NCBI GenBank assembly: GCA_938075415.1
Contig: CALJHC010000011.1
Span: 1-64,000, forward strand
From: an uncultured Rubripirellula sp.
Lineage (GTDB): Bacteria > Planctomycetota > Planctomycetia > Pirellulales > Pirellulaceae
Length of the DNA: 64,000 bases
Direction of reading: 5' to 3'
This document shows, one piece after another, positions 46,425 to 56,347 of the stretch. Positions within the stretch are counted from its first letter, which is position 1, and every line of letters starts with the position of its first letter. The translations under genes were made by a program, and so were the position numbers. The notes beneath the pieces are model-generated. The model saw only the letters and a program-made list of their open reading frames with translations. It had not been told where the DNA came from and did not search any database.

Positions 46425-47501
46425 TCAATTCTCCACAAGAGGTACCGGTCGTCCTTCGTTGATACTTCGTATGGCGGTCTCGATTATTTGCTGGCCAATC
46501 CTGGAAATCGCCGGCGACAAAGGACCTTCAATCGGCAAATGATCGCCCAGTCGCGTCAAGACATACTCAATGCCGTTTTTCTCACCCACTGGCAGGTCCA
46601 TCACCGGATGATCATAGCCTTCGGGGTGTTGACTCGTCTGCACGCGAACCGTGGATTCATAATCATAACTCGCGATCGTCCCCTTGCTGCCGCAAATGAC
46701 AAATCCACACTTTGGTTGCGGCTGATGTACCCATGGGTCTGTGAACGTCCCCCAACGCGTCTCAAACTTTGAAAGTCCGTTGGCGTATCGAGCAATGGTA
46801 ATACTATGTTCGTCTACTTCCACGCCGGACGCAGAAGCCGCAACGGAGGTCACGTCGATTGGTTTCTGACCACCATTGAACCAAGTCCCCAGGGTGACAC
46901 CATAACCCAAATAATCACGCAATGAACCGCCTCCGGATTCTTGCTTGTACCACCAGCTTTCCTGCTTGTCCTTAATGGTGGGTCGATATTCGACTTTGTC
47001 AGCACCGTGGTATAAAGGTCCTCGATTTCCGCCATGATAGTGAACTTCAAGCACATCACCAATCAACCCATCTGCGATCAATCGCGAGGTCGTGTAATGA
47101 CTTCTATCCCACCTTGCCGGCCAATTGATGATTAATTGCTGCTCTGACTCTTTAACCGCGGCGATCATTCGATCGGCATCCTCCAAAGATGCTGCAAATG
47201 GCTTCTCGACAAACAGATGGGCGCCGTAAGGTGCGATCGACTCGGTCCACTGAGCATGTTCACCTGTGGGAGGACACAGAATGACAAGATCAGGCGTGGT
47301 GGATTCCATGCACCGTCGAAAGTCGTTGAAAACTAAATCATCCGAAAGCGACAGAGCCCCTATCGCCTCCCTCATTGCATCTTGGCTTTCATCACAGATC
47401 GCAACAATTTCAGCATTGGCATGATTCTCTACGCATCGCAAAAGGTCGCCCATATGCATGTGGGAAAAGTTCACACCGGCAATCCGCCAATTTTTCTTCA
47501 C
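46425..47501 (-). CDS. Gfo/Idh/MocA family oxidoreductase
   Basis: 358 residues. The N-terminal Rossmann part reads RIAGVNFSHMHMGDLLR, IVAICDE and PDLVILCPPTGEHAQW, followed by the EKPFAASLEDADRMI motif with the conserved E-K-P. The C-terminal alpha/beta domain (about 130-330) has the GGGSLRDYLGYG segment. The enzymes are NAD(P)-dependent and oxidise or reduce sugars and related polyols, usually in the cytoplasm; no signal peptide is seen here. The dinucleotide-binding Gly motif (G-V-N-F-S-H) departs from the usual G-x-G-x-x-G. It lies directly upstream of the lone DUF1501 gene, probably in one operon. Confidence 0.85.
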   Translation of the reverse strand: MKKNWRIAGVNFSHMHMGDLLRCVENHANAEIVAICDESQDAMREAIGALSLSDDLVFNDFRRCMESTTPDLVILCPPTGEHAQWTESIAPYGAHLFVEKPFAASLEDADRMIAAVKESEQQLIINWPARWDRSHYTTSRLIADGLIGDVLEVHYHGGNRGPLYHGADKVEYRPTIKDKQESWWYKQESGGGSLRDYLGYGVTLGTWFNGGQKPIDVTSVAASASGVEVDEHSITIARYANGLSKFETRWGTFTDPWVHQPQPKCGFVICGSKGTIASYDYESTVRVQTSQHPEGYDHPVMDLPVGEKNGIEYVLTRLGDHLPIEGPLSPAISRIGQQIIETAIRSINEGRPVPLVEN

Positions 47502-47962
47502 TTCAATTCGCCCTTTCTATTTACAACCTTCAATCGATCCTCATCCGCTCGCAGTCGCTAACTGACTTCAACCCCGCAACCATTACCCAGCTAAAGTTTA
47601 ATCGATTTCAAAAACAGCAGACTACAATATCGGTGCATTCGAGCATTGGCAGCCCGGCATTTCCCATCAAAACCATGCCTTCATACACTTTCCATCAATC
47701 TTACATAAAGAATTTGACTGGAAGAAATCCGAAACAAAAACAAGTTCGCCCGCTCACGCTTTCGAATTCGAATCACGAGGCCGCCATATCATCGCAGTCC
47801 CCAATTCAACAACCTATTCAAATTCGTCGGTTCCCAAGGACGCGCTGCTAATTTGATCCGTCGAAACATCTCTCAAAGCAAAAGTTGACCAACAGAAACC
47901 TCAGCTTGCTTCGGCAATACCTTCGTTATCACAGCGAGCAATGCCTGGAACTGCCTCAATAT
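47502..47962. other. Intergenic, no gene seen
   Basis: 461 bp upstream of the oxidoreductase gene, AT-richer than the coding DNA around it. No gene was recognised. The plus-strand frame at 47375-47851 is mostly antisense to the oxidoreductase start. Confidence 0.35.
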
Positions 47963-49297
47963 TCAATCGACTGGCGGAGCACCTGCGTTTTGCAAGATGC
48001 CGGGTCGATCGATAGACAGAGAGTTTAATGTCCCCACAATTCCGCTCGCGGCACCAATCAATGCACTCGACTTAGAGGGCTCTGCATTGTGTCTGACTCC
48101 ATCCCAAGAGACGTCCAAGAAATCCGAAAGCCCATTACCACGAATGTAACCACCCGCTATTCCGCTAACGTCACCTAGCACCACATTTCCCCGCACCATG
48201 ACCCCTTTTGACCCGCTGGGAAAACGAACCGCCTCGCCACCTTGCGTATAGACCGCATTATTGGCGAACACCATTCCTGAACGATTGCCCCAACTTGATA
48301 GATTCGCACCGCGTCGACTTGAAACAATCGTGTTCTGTATGAAGGCGAGATTTCTGGTCTTTCCTTGATGATCGGTACTTGAAAAACCTGAACCTGCCCC
48401 CGAAATCAAAACATTGTGAAATACTATCGCTTCCCCTTGAACCTGCATGACGTTGTCCCCGCTTCGATAACACATATTTTTCTCGACCACATTAAGTCCA
48501 TTGCCAGCAGTGCCGTACACAATCAGACATGGGTATTGTGTGTCGTGAATTCGATTCCCATAGATCCAGTTGTGATGTGACCCCTGCTTTAATTCAATGC
48601 CGTCACCCTGTTTTCCGGAACAGTCATGCACTTGGTTACGAGCGATGACAGAATACGACATCACCGCCGATCCGTGATTCCCCCCCAAATACATCGCTTC
48701 AGCCGTTGCCCCCGGTGCGTTGAAATGATGAAAGTGATTATCGGTGACAAAGAAGTGACTCGTATCACGTGAGTTCGTCGTGATACCCTCGCCGCCACTA
48801 TCGTGAAGATGACATTGATCCAGCCAAAGATGGTGGCAATCATAAAATCGAATAAGTGTTGATCCTCCAGTGAATTCAAGATGACGTAGGCATAGAAATT
48901 TTGTCTGCGAAAATTCACCAACATTCAAGACATTCTGCCTTGAGTCGGGACGCGTGATGACCGGAAAATGGTCGGCATCAGCACCCACAATCCAGATTGG
49001 ATCGCCCTGCGTTCCGTTAAGGTCTAAATTAAACTTCCGTGCGATCGAGTAACGACCGGGTCCGATTTCCAAGCGGTCGCCGGCAACCAATCGATGCATC
49101 GCACCAGCTAAGACCACGCCGTTTTCTTGTGAACTCAGGCTGGGATCATAAGAGACCTCGATGACTCGCTTCGGCTTTTGGTTGGCCCAATCGGGTTGCA
49201 ATTCACCAATCAACCAGGGTGCCGTATCACCTGCCAGAACATTGGAACCCGCCAGAAAAATCATGGGAACAACAATATTTTTGACGAAGCTTTCCAT
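47963..49297 (-). CDS. Secreted parallel beta-helix protein (pectate lyase-like)
   Basis: 444 residues with a signal peptide (about 1-22, ending SNVLAG-D). The mature protein has AGDRLEIGPGRYSI, typical of PL6/chondroitinase-B-like and NosD helices, then irregular rungs containing RFYDCHHLWLDQCHLHD, TDNHFHHFNAPG and LKQGSHHNWIYGNRIHD. It is His/Asp/Asn-rich along one face, suggesting a binding or catalytic groove. It may be a polysaccharide lyase or hydrolase, though no family-specific catalytic pair was confirmed. Unlike the other beta-helix protein in this window it lacks strict repeats. It is a single gene. Confidence 0.75.
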   Translation of the reverse strand: MESFVKNIVVPMIFLAGSNVLAGDTAPWLIGELQPDWANQKPKRVIEVSYDPSLSSQENGVVLAGAMHRLVAGDRLEIGPGRYSIARKFNLDLNGTQGDPIWIVGADADHFPVITRPDSRQNVLNVGEFSQTKFLCLRHLEFTGGSTLIRFYDCHHLWLDQCHLHDSGGEGITTNSRDTSHFFVTDNHFHHFNAPGATAEAMYLGGNHGSAVMSYSVIARNQVHDCSGKQGDGIELKQGSHHNWIYGNRIHDTQYPCLIVYGTAGNGLNVVEKNMCYRSGDNVMQVQGEAIVFHNVLISGAGSGFSSTDHQGKTRNLAFIQNTIVSSRRGANLSSWGNRSGMVFANNAVYTQGGEAVRFPSGSKGVMVRGNVVLGDVSGIAGGYIRGNGLSDFLDVSWDGVRHNAEPSKSSALIGAASGIVGTLNSLSIDRPGILQNAGAPPVD

Positions 49298-49837
49298 ATC
49301 ATCCTCAAATGGCTTTCAGAGACGCATTTTGACAAACAGGCTCAAACGGTGGACATCATGTTAACGGGTCCCAAGGACCACGTTGCCAAGGCAGGCTTTT
49401 ATCCAGCCGAGCCTTTCTAAAGCGAGACCGCCAAGTTACTGCAGGCAATCATTTGACTCAAAGCAATCGTAAATGATTAGCGTTTATCGCACCGGAGATA
49501 GCATTGGTCCGCGATGTTATTTTTGATTGAAGTGCCGAGACAATGGCAGCATCCACCCGAGGCAGAAACTCTCAGCTGTGGTGGTTGCGAGAAAGACTTT
49601 AGAACGTTTGCAGCCTGCCATAAGAATAACATTCCCAACACCCGCATCGCTAGGCTGCCCAGAATGCCCCAGGCTCTGCCTCATACTCTGCCTCATACTC
49701 TGCTACCGACCCCATGTTTCCATCTCACGACCTGCCGCTTGAATCACGAATATCCAACGAACAACGCCCCACAACAGATGACGCATCGCGGGCAAAAACG
49801 GGTCCGGTCAGAATAACAAATGCATTGACAAGAAAAA
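49298..49837. other. Intergenic with 12-bp repeat
   Basis: 540 bp. It contains CTCTGCCTCATA twice in tandem (49674-49685 and 49686-49697) followed by CTCTGC. No gene was recognised before the terminator at 49838. Confidence 0.45.
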
Positions 49838-49867
49838 AGCGTTGTTAAACCGAGGTTTAACAACGCT
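49838..49867 (-). terminator. Rho-independent terminator of the coiled-coil gene
   Basis: AGCGTTGTTAAAC (49838-49850) and GTTTAACAACGCT (49855-49867) form a perfect 13-bp stem with a 4-base loop. Six A lie on the plus-strand left side, giving a T-run after the stem on the minus strand, 57 bp after the gene stop. Confidence 0.9.
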
Positions 49868-49923
49868 GTAAATTCGTTCAAGTGCAACTGGAAGCTGACG
49901 TGCGATGAAGATGGCAAGGAAGC

Positions 49924-50685
49924 CTACTCAGCTGTCGCCGCAGAATCCTCTGAATCAGCCTCGTCTTCCTTGTCAGATGAGGATTGCTCCTGAGCCGCCG
50001 CGGTTGCGATCGCTTCGTCTAGCTGACGCTCGGACTCTTTGCGGTCTTCTTCCGACTTCTGTAACGCCTTGGCAATGTCCTGCATTTCGGTTGTTACAGA
50101 AACCAGCTGCTGTTCGGTGCTGTTCAGTTTTTGACTAAGCGACTTAACCTCTGACTGCATCTTCGATTTAGCTTGCTCCATCATTGCAAGTTTTGCATTC
50201 ATGTCAGTCATAGCCTTAGCGTGTGCAGCTTCTGACTCCTTCTTCTTTGCAAGCTGCTGCTGGTTTCGCTTGTTCGCTGCTGCCAGTTTTTCCTGCGTGG
50301 CTTGCCTTTGCTTCTTCGCCTCTGCAAGTTGCTTCGAAGTCAACTCAACCTTAGACGTCAAATCTGCAATCAACTTTTGATTTTCAGAAATCACTGCGTC
50401 CTTACCCTGCAGTGTTCCACGCATCTTGGCAATAGAATTCTTCTGACGATCAATCTCAGTTTCGCGTTGGCTGATCGTTTCTTCGCGATCATCAACAGTC
50501 GATTGCAACGAAGCAATCTCTTTATTCTGGGAACTAACGTGCTGTTTCAGTTCCAAGCTCTCTCGGTACGATCCGATCCGTTTCAGAATCGGCAGTCGAC
50601 CCAAAAAGTTTTTCGCATCCGCCTGACTTGACGCGAACATCACAATGATGAGGAAGGCAATCGTCGTGTTAGATAGCCGATTCAT
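49924..50685 (-). CDS. Secreted coiled-coil protein
   Basis: 253 residues from ATG 50685, chosen because it directly begins a signal peptide (MNRLSNTTIAFLIIVMFASSQADA-K); the frame is open back to 50772. A short globular start (FLGRLPILKRIGSYRESLELK) precedes about 190 residues of continuous coiled coil rich in Glu, Lys, Gln and Ala heptads (about 45-225), then an acidic Ser/Asp/Glu tail. No known domain is seen. It may be a periplasmic spacer or a cell-envelope structural protein. It has its own strong terminator and is monocistronic. Confidence 0.75.
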   Translation of the reverse strand: MNRLSNTTIAFLIIVMFASSQADAKNFLGRLPILKRIGSYRESLELKQHVSSQNKEIASLQSTVDDREETISQRETEIDRQKNSIAKMRGTLQGKDAVISENQKLIADLTSKVELTSKQLAEAKKQRQATQEKLAAANKRNQQQLAKKKESEAAHAKAMTDMNAKLAMMEQAKSKMQSEVKSLSQKLNSTEQQLVSVTTEMQDIAKALQKSEEDRKESERQLDEAIATAAAQEQSSSDKEDEADSEDSAATAE

Positions 50686-51401
50686 TTTTTTCTTTGGTGG
50701 TAAAAGTGATCTCTGGAATTTCAAAAAGGAAAACCGGACGCAATAGCTTAGTACAAAACCCCTAACCGGCAAGAATTTACACCGTGTTTTTTCTACACTA
50801 GGCGAAGTCGATGGCTAAATAGTCTTCAAATTTCAACTTTATCAATTAGGCCGATTTTATGCTCTGGAACCATCAAATGCATCAAGCTGGCTGACGCCCG
50901 ATGAAAAATTTTTGACCGCCACAACCGGCGTCATTTCCTCCATTCCGGTATTTCTGGGCATCATCCAGCTACTTTCCCGCTGAACAAGAACGGGACGCAT
51001 TCAATCAGCGGCAGATTGCCAAAAAGAAGTCAGAACGGGGGAAATTGGCCGACCGGGTTCTGAAAACAAATGGATTCAGTCCAATGGAATCACAGTCATT
51101 TGGTGACCTATTAAGGATCAGACCACGAACAGGCAGGGACGCCCAGACTGAACTAACCTTTTGAGCGATTCTCTTCCATCGAGAAAATAATTCTTTCGCG
51201 ACACTTGGGATGCGAAGCTCGCGTTTCGTCAGCTATGACAACCACCCTCGCGGTGTACCGCTTCATCATCTGCCCAGGTGTTCCAACTTGCAGTCATCAC
51301 CTCCCTTCAGACGCAGTCGCGTTTCAAGATGAAAAGTGAAAGACAGGACAGCTAGCACCTTGAGTCAAACCTTACTGGTCGAATTACCCAACCTCTGCGC
51401 G
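50686..51401. other. Intergenic containing a possible gene remnant
   Basis: 716 bp between the DUF1501 gene and the coiled-coil gene. A plus-strand remnant at 50819-51164 is listed separately. Nothing else was recognised. Confidence 0.4.
50819..51164 (+). pseudogene. Possible remnant of a small membrane protein gene
   Basis: An open stretch without a start codon reads LGRFYALEPSNASSWLTPDE, then FLTATTGVISSIPVFLGIIQ (a membrane helix) up to a TGA at 50981. In the next frame from 50979 it continues AEQERDAFNQRQIAKKKSER...TNGFSPMESQSFGDLLR to a TGA at 51162. A single frame change would join a helix to a charged tail, as in a small membrane protein. There is no family match from memory, so this may be chance. 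Confidence 0.3.
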
Positions 51402-52913
51402 CTAAGCGAGGATATCGTGCAGAACGCTGCCCTCATCCGTTGGGCCTATCAATCGCTGATCGAGACCTTGATAAGGAAAGTTGAACTCGTGTGGGTTGAT
51501 CCCTAACTGGTGCAGAATGGTTGCCTGAAGGTCACGAACGCTCACTGGATTTTCAGCAATGTAATACCCAAGCTCGTCAGTCTGACCCAACATACCCGGC
51601 TTGATGCCTCCACCAGCCATCCACATTGTGAACGCGTGCGGGTGATGGTCACGGCCAATAAAACCGGGCTTCAGTTCTTTGTTGACATTATTCTGCATCA
51701 TCGGCGTTCGGCCAAATTCACCACCCCAGATGATTAGCGTTTCATCAAACAATCCGCGTTGTTTCAAATCAGTTATCAGAGCGGCAATCGACTGATCAAT
51801 TTGCGAGGTCTTGATTGGCAACGTTTCATCAATTGACTCACCGAGTGAGGAACCATGATGATCCCAACCCCAGTCATACAACTGGACAAAACGCACGCCG
51901 TTTTCCACCAGTCGTCGAGCCAGCAGGCAATTATTTGCAAAGGTTGGATCATCACTTTTATAGAGCCTTCTCGGATCTGCCGCAGATTCAGCCTCAGAAA
52001 TATACCCAGGCTTTGCTCCGTACAAGTCCAACGTTTTTTGAGATTCACGGCTGATGTCCATGACCTCTGGAACAGAGACCTGCATACGAAAAGCAAGTTC
52101 GTACTGCGAGATTCGCGTCAAGGTTTCAGGGTCGCCAACCTTCTCGTGCTGAAAGCGATTCAAATCGCTGATGGCATCGAGCGTTTTGCGACGAGACTTC
52201 CGACTTAAACCATCCGGATTGGATAAGAAAAGAATGGGGTCGCCGCCGTCAGTACGACACTGCACACCTTGATAAACGGTGGGTAGAAAACCGCTACCCC
52301 ACAACGACTTCCCAGCGCTCGGTGTTTTACCGCCTGAGGAAAGAACGACAAAGCCTGGAAGATCCTTATTCTCACTACCCAAACCATAGGTCACCCAGGA
52401 ACCCATCGAAGGATAGCCAAGCAACGAGTTACCGGTCTGCATGAACAACTGCGCCGGAGAATGATTGAACTGTTCGGTGTGCATCGACCGGATGATGCAC
52501 AGGTCATCAATCACTTTGGTTAAATGAGGAAGGTGATTACTGACCCACTGTCCATTCTCACCATGTTGCTTGAATTCACATTGCGAGCCCAACATTTTGG
52601 GAACACCCTTGATGAACGCGAACCGCTTACCTTCCAGATACTCTTGAGGGCACTCGGTATTGTGCAGTCTGCCCAAAGCTGGCTTGTTTTCGAAAAGTTC
52701 AAGCTGCGAGGGAGAACCTGCCATGTGAAGGTAGATGACTGACTTCACTTTCGCCGGAAGAGAAACGCCTTGTTGCTCAGCTGATGAATCGGAATTCAAC
52801 AATGAGCTCAACGCCATTGCACCAAACCCCATTCCGGCCTTGCCGAAAAAATGACGACGGGTTTCAGCGCGTACTTTTTGCAGAGAAATTGGAAGTGTGT
52901 TCATTGGCTTCAC
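51402..52913 (-). CDS. DUF1501 secreted protein, paired with PSD1 cytochrome
   Basis: 503 residues. A GTG at 52913 overlaps the upstream stop (GTGA); ATG 52904 is the alternative start. A Tat-type signal, ETRRHFFGKAGMGFGAMALSSLL, is present. The DUF1501 motifs are complete: SVIYLHMAGSPSQLELFENKP, CIIRSMHTEQFNHSPAQLFMQTG, TLIIWGGEFGRTPMMQ, GRDHHPHAFTMWMAGGG and VRDLQATILHQLGI. The function of the family is unknown, and its fold resembles phosphatases/sulfatases. The 4-bp overlap with the PSD1 gene gives the standard planctomycete pair, presumably acting together after export. Confidence 0.9.
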   Translation of the reverse strand: MKPMNTLPISLQKVRAETRRHFFGKAGMGFGAMALSSLLNSDSSAEQQGVSLPAKVKSVIYLHMAGSPSQLELFENKPALGRLHNTECPQEYLEGKRFAFIKGVPKMLGSQCEFKQHGENGQWVSNHLPHLTKVIDDLCIIRSMHTEQFNHSPAQLFMQTGNSLLGYPSMGSWVTYGLGSENKDLPGFVVLSSGGKTPSAGKSLWGSGFLPTVYQGVQCRTDGGDPILFLSNPDGLSRKSRRKTLDAISDLNRFQHEKVGDPETLTRISQYELAFRMQVSVPEVMDISRESQKTLDLYGAKPGYISEAESAADPRRLYKSDDPTFANNCLLARRLVENGVRFVQLYDWGWDHHGSSLGESIDETLPIKTSQIDQSIAALITDLKQRGLFDETLIIWGGEFGRTPMMQNNVNKELKPGFIGRDHHPHAFTMWMAGGGIKPGMLGQTDELGYYIAENPVSVRDLQATILHQLGINPHEFNFPYQGLDQRLIGPTDEGSVLHDILA

Positions 52914-55849
52914 GGCTTTGTCAAAAATTCATCGAGGTTTAGCAGCACATTTGCCAAGGCAATCATTCGGGGATCACCACTATCCAGCCCGGCAGCAGCG
53001 AGCATTCTTTCTTTTTGAGTCGAATCAAAATCCAGCGACTGATAAAGCATTTCCAGTCGATCGACCTCACCCGAGGTTGCATCTCGGTAGAGTGTCATCC
53101 GGATTCCTTCAGCAATCTGCTGGGTCAACCGATTCGACGAACTGGTCATGCGAACCGAAAGTGCACCGGCCGCCTCTAAAAATGCAACATCGTTAAGTGT
53201 GACCAAAGCCTGAAGCGGCGTATTGGTGCGAATCCTGCGGATCTGACAAACCTCTCCACTACCTGAATCAAAGGTGGTCATGGCCGGGTAAGGACTAGTT
53301 CGTTTCTTGTAAGTGTAAATCGCGCGACGGTAACGATCTGGCCCCGTCGCGTTCTTCCATTTTTCTCCGCTGTAAGTTGTTTTCCAGATACCATCAGGTT
53401 GCGGAGGCATTACCGAGGGTCCTCCCAGCTTCGTCGTCAGTAGTCCAGAGACTGCAAGTGCTTGGTCACGTACCATTTCAGCGGAGAGCCTAAATCGAGG
53501 TCCGCGCGAGAGCCAGTCATTACGAGGATCTATGGCCAGCTTGTGATCAGTAAAAGCAGCACTTTGCTGGTAGGTTTTCGACAGAACAATTTTTTTCAAC
53601 AACTGCTTTCTCGACCAACCGTTCTCGCGAAACTCGACAGCAAGCCAATCGAGTAGATCAGGATGGGTGGGATAAGAGCCTTGTGTTCCAAAGTCCTCCT
53701 CGGTCTCAACCAGACCCTTCCCAAATATCTTGGACCAAAGGCGATTAACCGCAACCCTGGCAGTGAGAGGATTTGATTCGTGCATCAGCCACCTCGCAAC
53801 GCCCAGACGATCTTGCAACGACCCCTCCGGCAATGCACCAAACGCCGAGGGAACTGCAGGTGAGACAAGATCAGATTGATCCAGAAAATTCCCGCGAATG
53901 TGCACACGCGTCTCACGACGCTTCCCAGCGGCGAGTTCTCTCATGATCGGAATATTGGGAACCTGTGATCGCAGCCTCTTAATCGCATCGCGATTGGTGC
54001 TGATTTTCTCCGCTAACTGCATGGTCGCCGGAAAAACCTCTCGCCGAAAAACATCTGACAAACCAGTCGCTGCATCCAGATCAGGTCTTAACCAGTTGAT
54101 CGGATGCACGCTGGTGCTAACAAGGAACTCATCCAGCAACAAGCCTTGTCCGTATTCCTGTTCGAGAGTCAGACGAATCCTCCTTCCCTCTTTTCTCTCA
54201 ATCGGCTCCGCAAAGTCGAAGATGGCACAATGGGCATCGGATGCCTTGGGAGAAAAAGCCCATCCAGCATCAAAATTTCCATCAATCGCTCGAGTCACCT
54301 CCCAACCTTTCTGTGAGAAATCCGCCCGAGGATTTTTCAGCTTGATCAGACTCGGCTGAAGATCAGAATCAATGATTTCGACCGTCAACTCGCGGAGTGC
54401 CACATTTTTATCAGGCCATTTACCGTCAGACTTTTTTGGGCGGGTGTCGATCCGTAAAGAGGTCAGGGGCTGCGTACCAACGGGCAAATCGAGCGTCAGA
54501 ATCCAAGTGTCTTTTTCTGGAAGCTCCGCTTCGACTGAGAATTCGCCAGCTTCATCTTGATTCAATTGCAGATCGTGCTCGGAGTGAAAGTCTGACTTCA
54601 CAAGTGGAACCCACAAGGGAGTTGTTTCGAAGGACTTCATCCAAACTGCAATGGCTTCGTCAAATCCATTTCGGGGATTCTGAAACCGTGATTGCAACTG
54701 CATCAATTCGCCATCCAGCTGATCTAATGCAGTCCGCTGCGCAACGGTGGGGCTCGCGACAGTGGGTGGACTTCGATCCGAATCTTCTGTCTGATTAAAA
54801 AAGGCAAATAGTTGGTAGTAGTCAACTTGGCTGATTGGATCATATTTGTGGGAATGACATTTGGCACATCCCGCCGTCAAACCCATCCATACCTGCATCG
54901 TTGTATCAACACGATCTTTGACCGCTGCGACTCGAAACTCTTCGTCGTCTGTCCCCCCCTCATCATTCTCCATCGTGTTGCGATGAAAGGCGGTTGCAAG
55001 GACTTGCTCAGCATTAGCGTTGGCAATAAGGTCCCCCGCTAATTGGTCAAAGGTAAACTGGTCAAAGGGCTGATCGCTATTGAACGCTTGAATGACCCAA
55101 TCGCGATATCGCCATATCGTTCTCTCACGATCTTTTTCATATCCCTTCGTGTCAGCATATCGGGCTAGATCGAGCCACATTCTCGCCCAATGCTCACCAT
55201 ATGCATCGCTGCCAAGCAAATCATCAACCAAAGCCTCATAAGCTTCGTCGCTTGGATTGGAAAGGAAAGCATTGGCCTGCACCTGCGTTGGAGGCAATCC
55301 CGTTAAATCCAACGCAACCCTTCGCAATAATTCGAACGGTTCCGCAACAGCGTTTGGACTGAGATTGTGCGTGAGAATTTTCGCATGGATAAATCGATCG
55401 ATAGGATGCGAAGACCATGAATTATCCCCGGGAACATCCGGTCTTGTCGGCGGCGTGAATGACCAATGAGATGCATACTTCGCTCCTTCCGCTATCCACT
55501 GCTTCAAAGCCAAGGACTCAGCAGCGGTTAATTTGCCTCCTGAATCAGGCGGTGGCATCACAACATTGGCGTCTTTTGAATCAATCCGAATGACCATCTC
55601 ACTTTGGTCGGGAAACCCAGGCTTGATGGCCCCTCCTTCAACTGCTGAATCTCGCAAATCCAAACGCAAGTCTGCTTGTCGTGCTTCCTCATCACGACCG
55701 TGACATGCAAAACAGTGTTTAGCGAGAATGGGTCGAACAACTCGGTTAAAACGATCCAATTCGTCAGCAAGCAGAAATTGATCAGCAAGTAATAATCCAG
55801 CAAGTTGCAGACTAAAAAACACTCTCAAGAAAAAACGACTTCGGTCCAT
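52910..55849 (-). CDS. PSD1 protein: PSCyt1, DUF1549 and DUF1553 domains
   Basis: 979 residues with a signal peptide (about 1-29). A c-type haem site C46-F-A-C49-H50 lies in the PSCyt1 domain with DLRLDLRDSAVEGGAIKPG. DUF1549 follows (about 140-370), with HPIDRFIHAKI, LRRVALDLTGLPP and YGEHWARMWLDLARYADTKG, then a roughly 200-residue beta-rich insert (about 400-610) that resembles a carbohydrate-binding module. DUF1553 ends the protein (about 680-940), with GVARWLMHESNPLTARVAVNRLW, F-G-T-Q-G-S-Y-P-T-H-P, and LNDVAFLEAAGAL. It overlaps the DUF1501 gene by 4 bp. It is probably a periplasmic oxidative or binding complex subunit for polysaccharide use. The activity is unproven. Confidence 0.92.
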   Translation of the reverse strand: MDRSRFFLRVFFSLQLAGLLLADQFLLADELDRFNRVVRPILAKHCFACHGRDEEARQADLRLDLRDSAVEGGAIKPGFPDQSEMVIRIDSKDANVVMPPPDSGGKLTAAESLALKQWIAEGAKYASHWSFTPPTRPDVPGDNSWSSHPIDRFIHAKILTHNLSPNAVAEPFELLRRVALDLTGLPPTQVQANAFLSNPSDEAYEALVDDLLGSDAYGEHWARMWLDLARYADTKGYEKDRERTIWRYRDWVIQAFNSDQPFDQFTFDQLAGDLIANANAEQVLATAFHRNTMENDEGGTDDEEFRVAAVKDRVDTTMQVWMGLTAGCAKCHSHKYDPISQVDYYQLFAFFNQTEDSDRSPPTVASPTVAQRTALDQLDGELMQLQSRFQNPRNGFDEAIAVWMKSFETTPLWVPLVKSDFHSEHDLQLNQDEAGEFSVEAELPEKDTWILTLDLPVGTQPLTSLRIDTRPKKSDGKWPDKNVALRELTVEIIDSDLQPSLIKLKNPRADFSQKGWEVTRAIDGNFDAGWAFSPKASDAHCAIFDFAEPIERKEGRRIRLTLEQEYGQGLLLDEFLVSTSVHPINWLRPDLDAATGLSDVFRREVFPATMQLAEKISTNRDAIKRLRSQVPNIPIMRELAAGKRRETRVHIRGNFLDQSDLVSPAVPSAFGALPEGSLQDRLGVARWLMHESNPLTARVAVNRLWSKIFGKGLVETEEDFGTQGSYPTHPDLLDWLAVEFRENGWSRKQLLKKIVLSKTYQQSAAFTDHKLAIDPRNDWLSRGPRFRLSAEMVRDQALAVSGLLTTKLGGPSVMPPQPDGIWKTTYSGEKWKNATGPDRYRRAIYTYKKRTSPYPAMTTFDSGSGEVCQIRRIRTNTPLQALVTLNDVAFLEAAGALSVRMTSSSNRLTQQIAEGIRMTLYRDATSGEVDRLEMLYQSLDFDSTQKERMLAAAGLDSGDPRMIALANVLLNLDEFLTKP

Positions 55850-56347
55850 CGTGATTATCAGAAACCAAATGAGGGCAAGTGGGGTCAGAATTTATGACAA
55901 TCCTACCCGCTGCCTTAGCTCGCGTCTCGCTCACCAACGAAGAACCGGCAAAAAATCTAATCCACACAGAATCCACAGTCACGGAAACAGAATGTGATCA
56001 CCGCCTGGGTGTCGGAAACTCATCCACAACCAGCCGATTCCCTACCGCTTGCATTTCCCAAACGCACCAAACGCCTTTTAATGATTCTGGACGGTTGTGA
56101 ACTCACTGAATCAGCAGAACAATCGTAACCCGCTCCAAAAGGCGTATGAAAATCGATCGATGCGAGTGACTCCTGGACCAATTGCCGTCATAATGCGACT
56201 CAGCATCCACTTGGATTCGAGTTTTAACCAGCCAACTAACACGGCCTGGGTGCCAAGAAACAATTCCGGCCCCGTTGAATGCAAATCCTCCCCTAGCCTC
56301 TGACCAAGAAAAACGTTCAGGTGCTTTCCTCCCTACCAAAACCATCA
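55850..56347. other. Divergent intergenic region
   Basis: 498 bp between the divergent PSD1 gene and the ThuA fusion gene. Both promoters should lie here. None was clear, and short frames show no family features. Confidence 0.4.
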
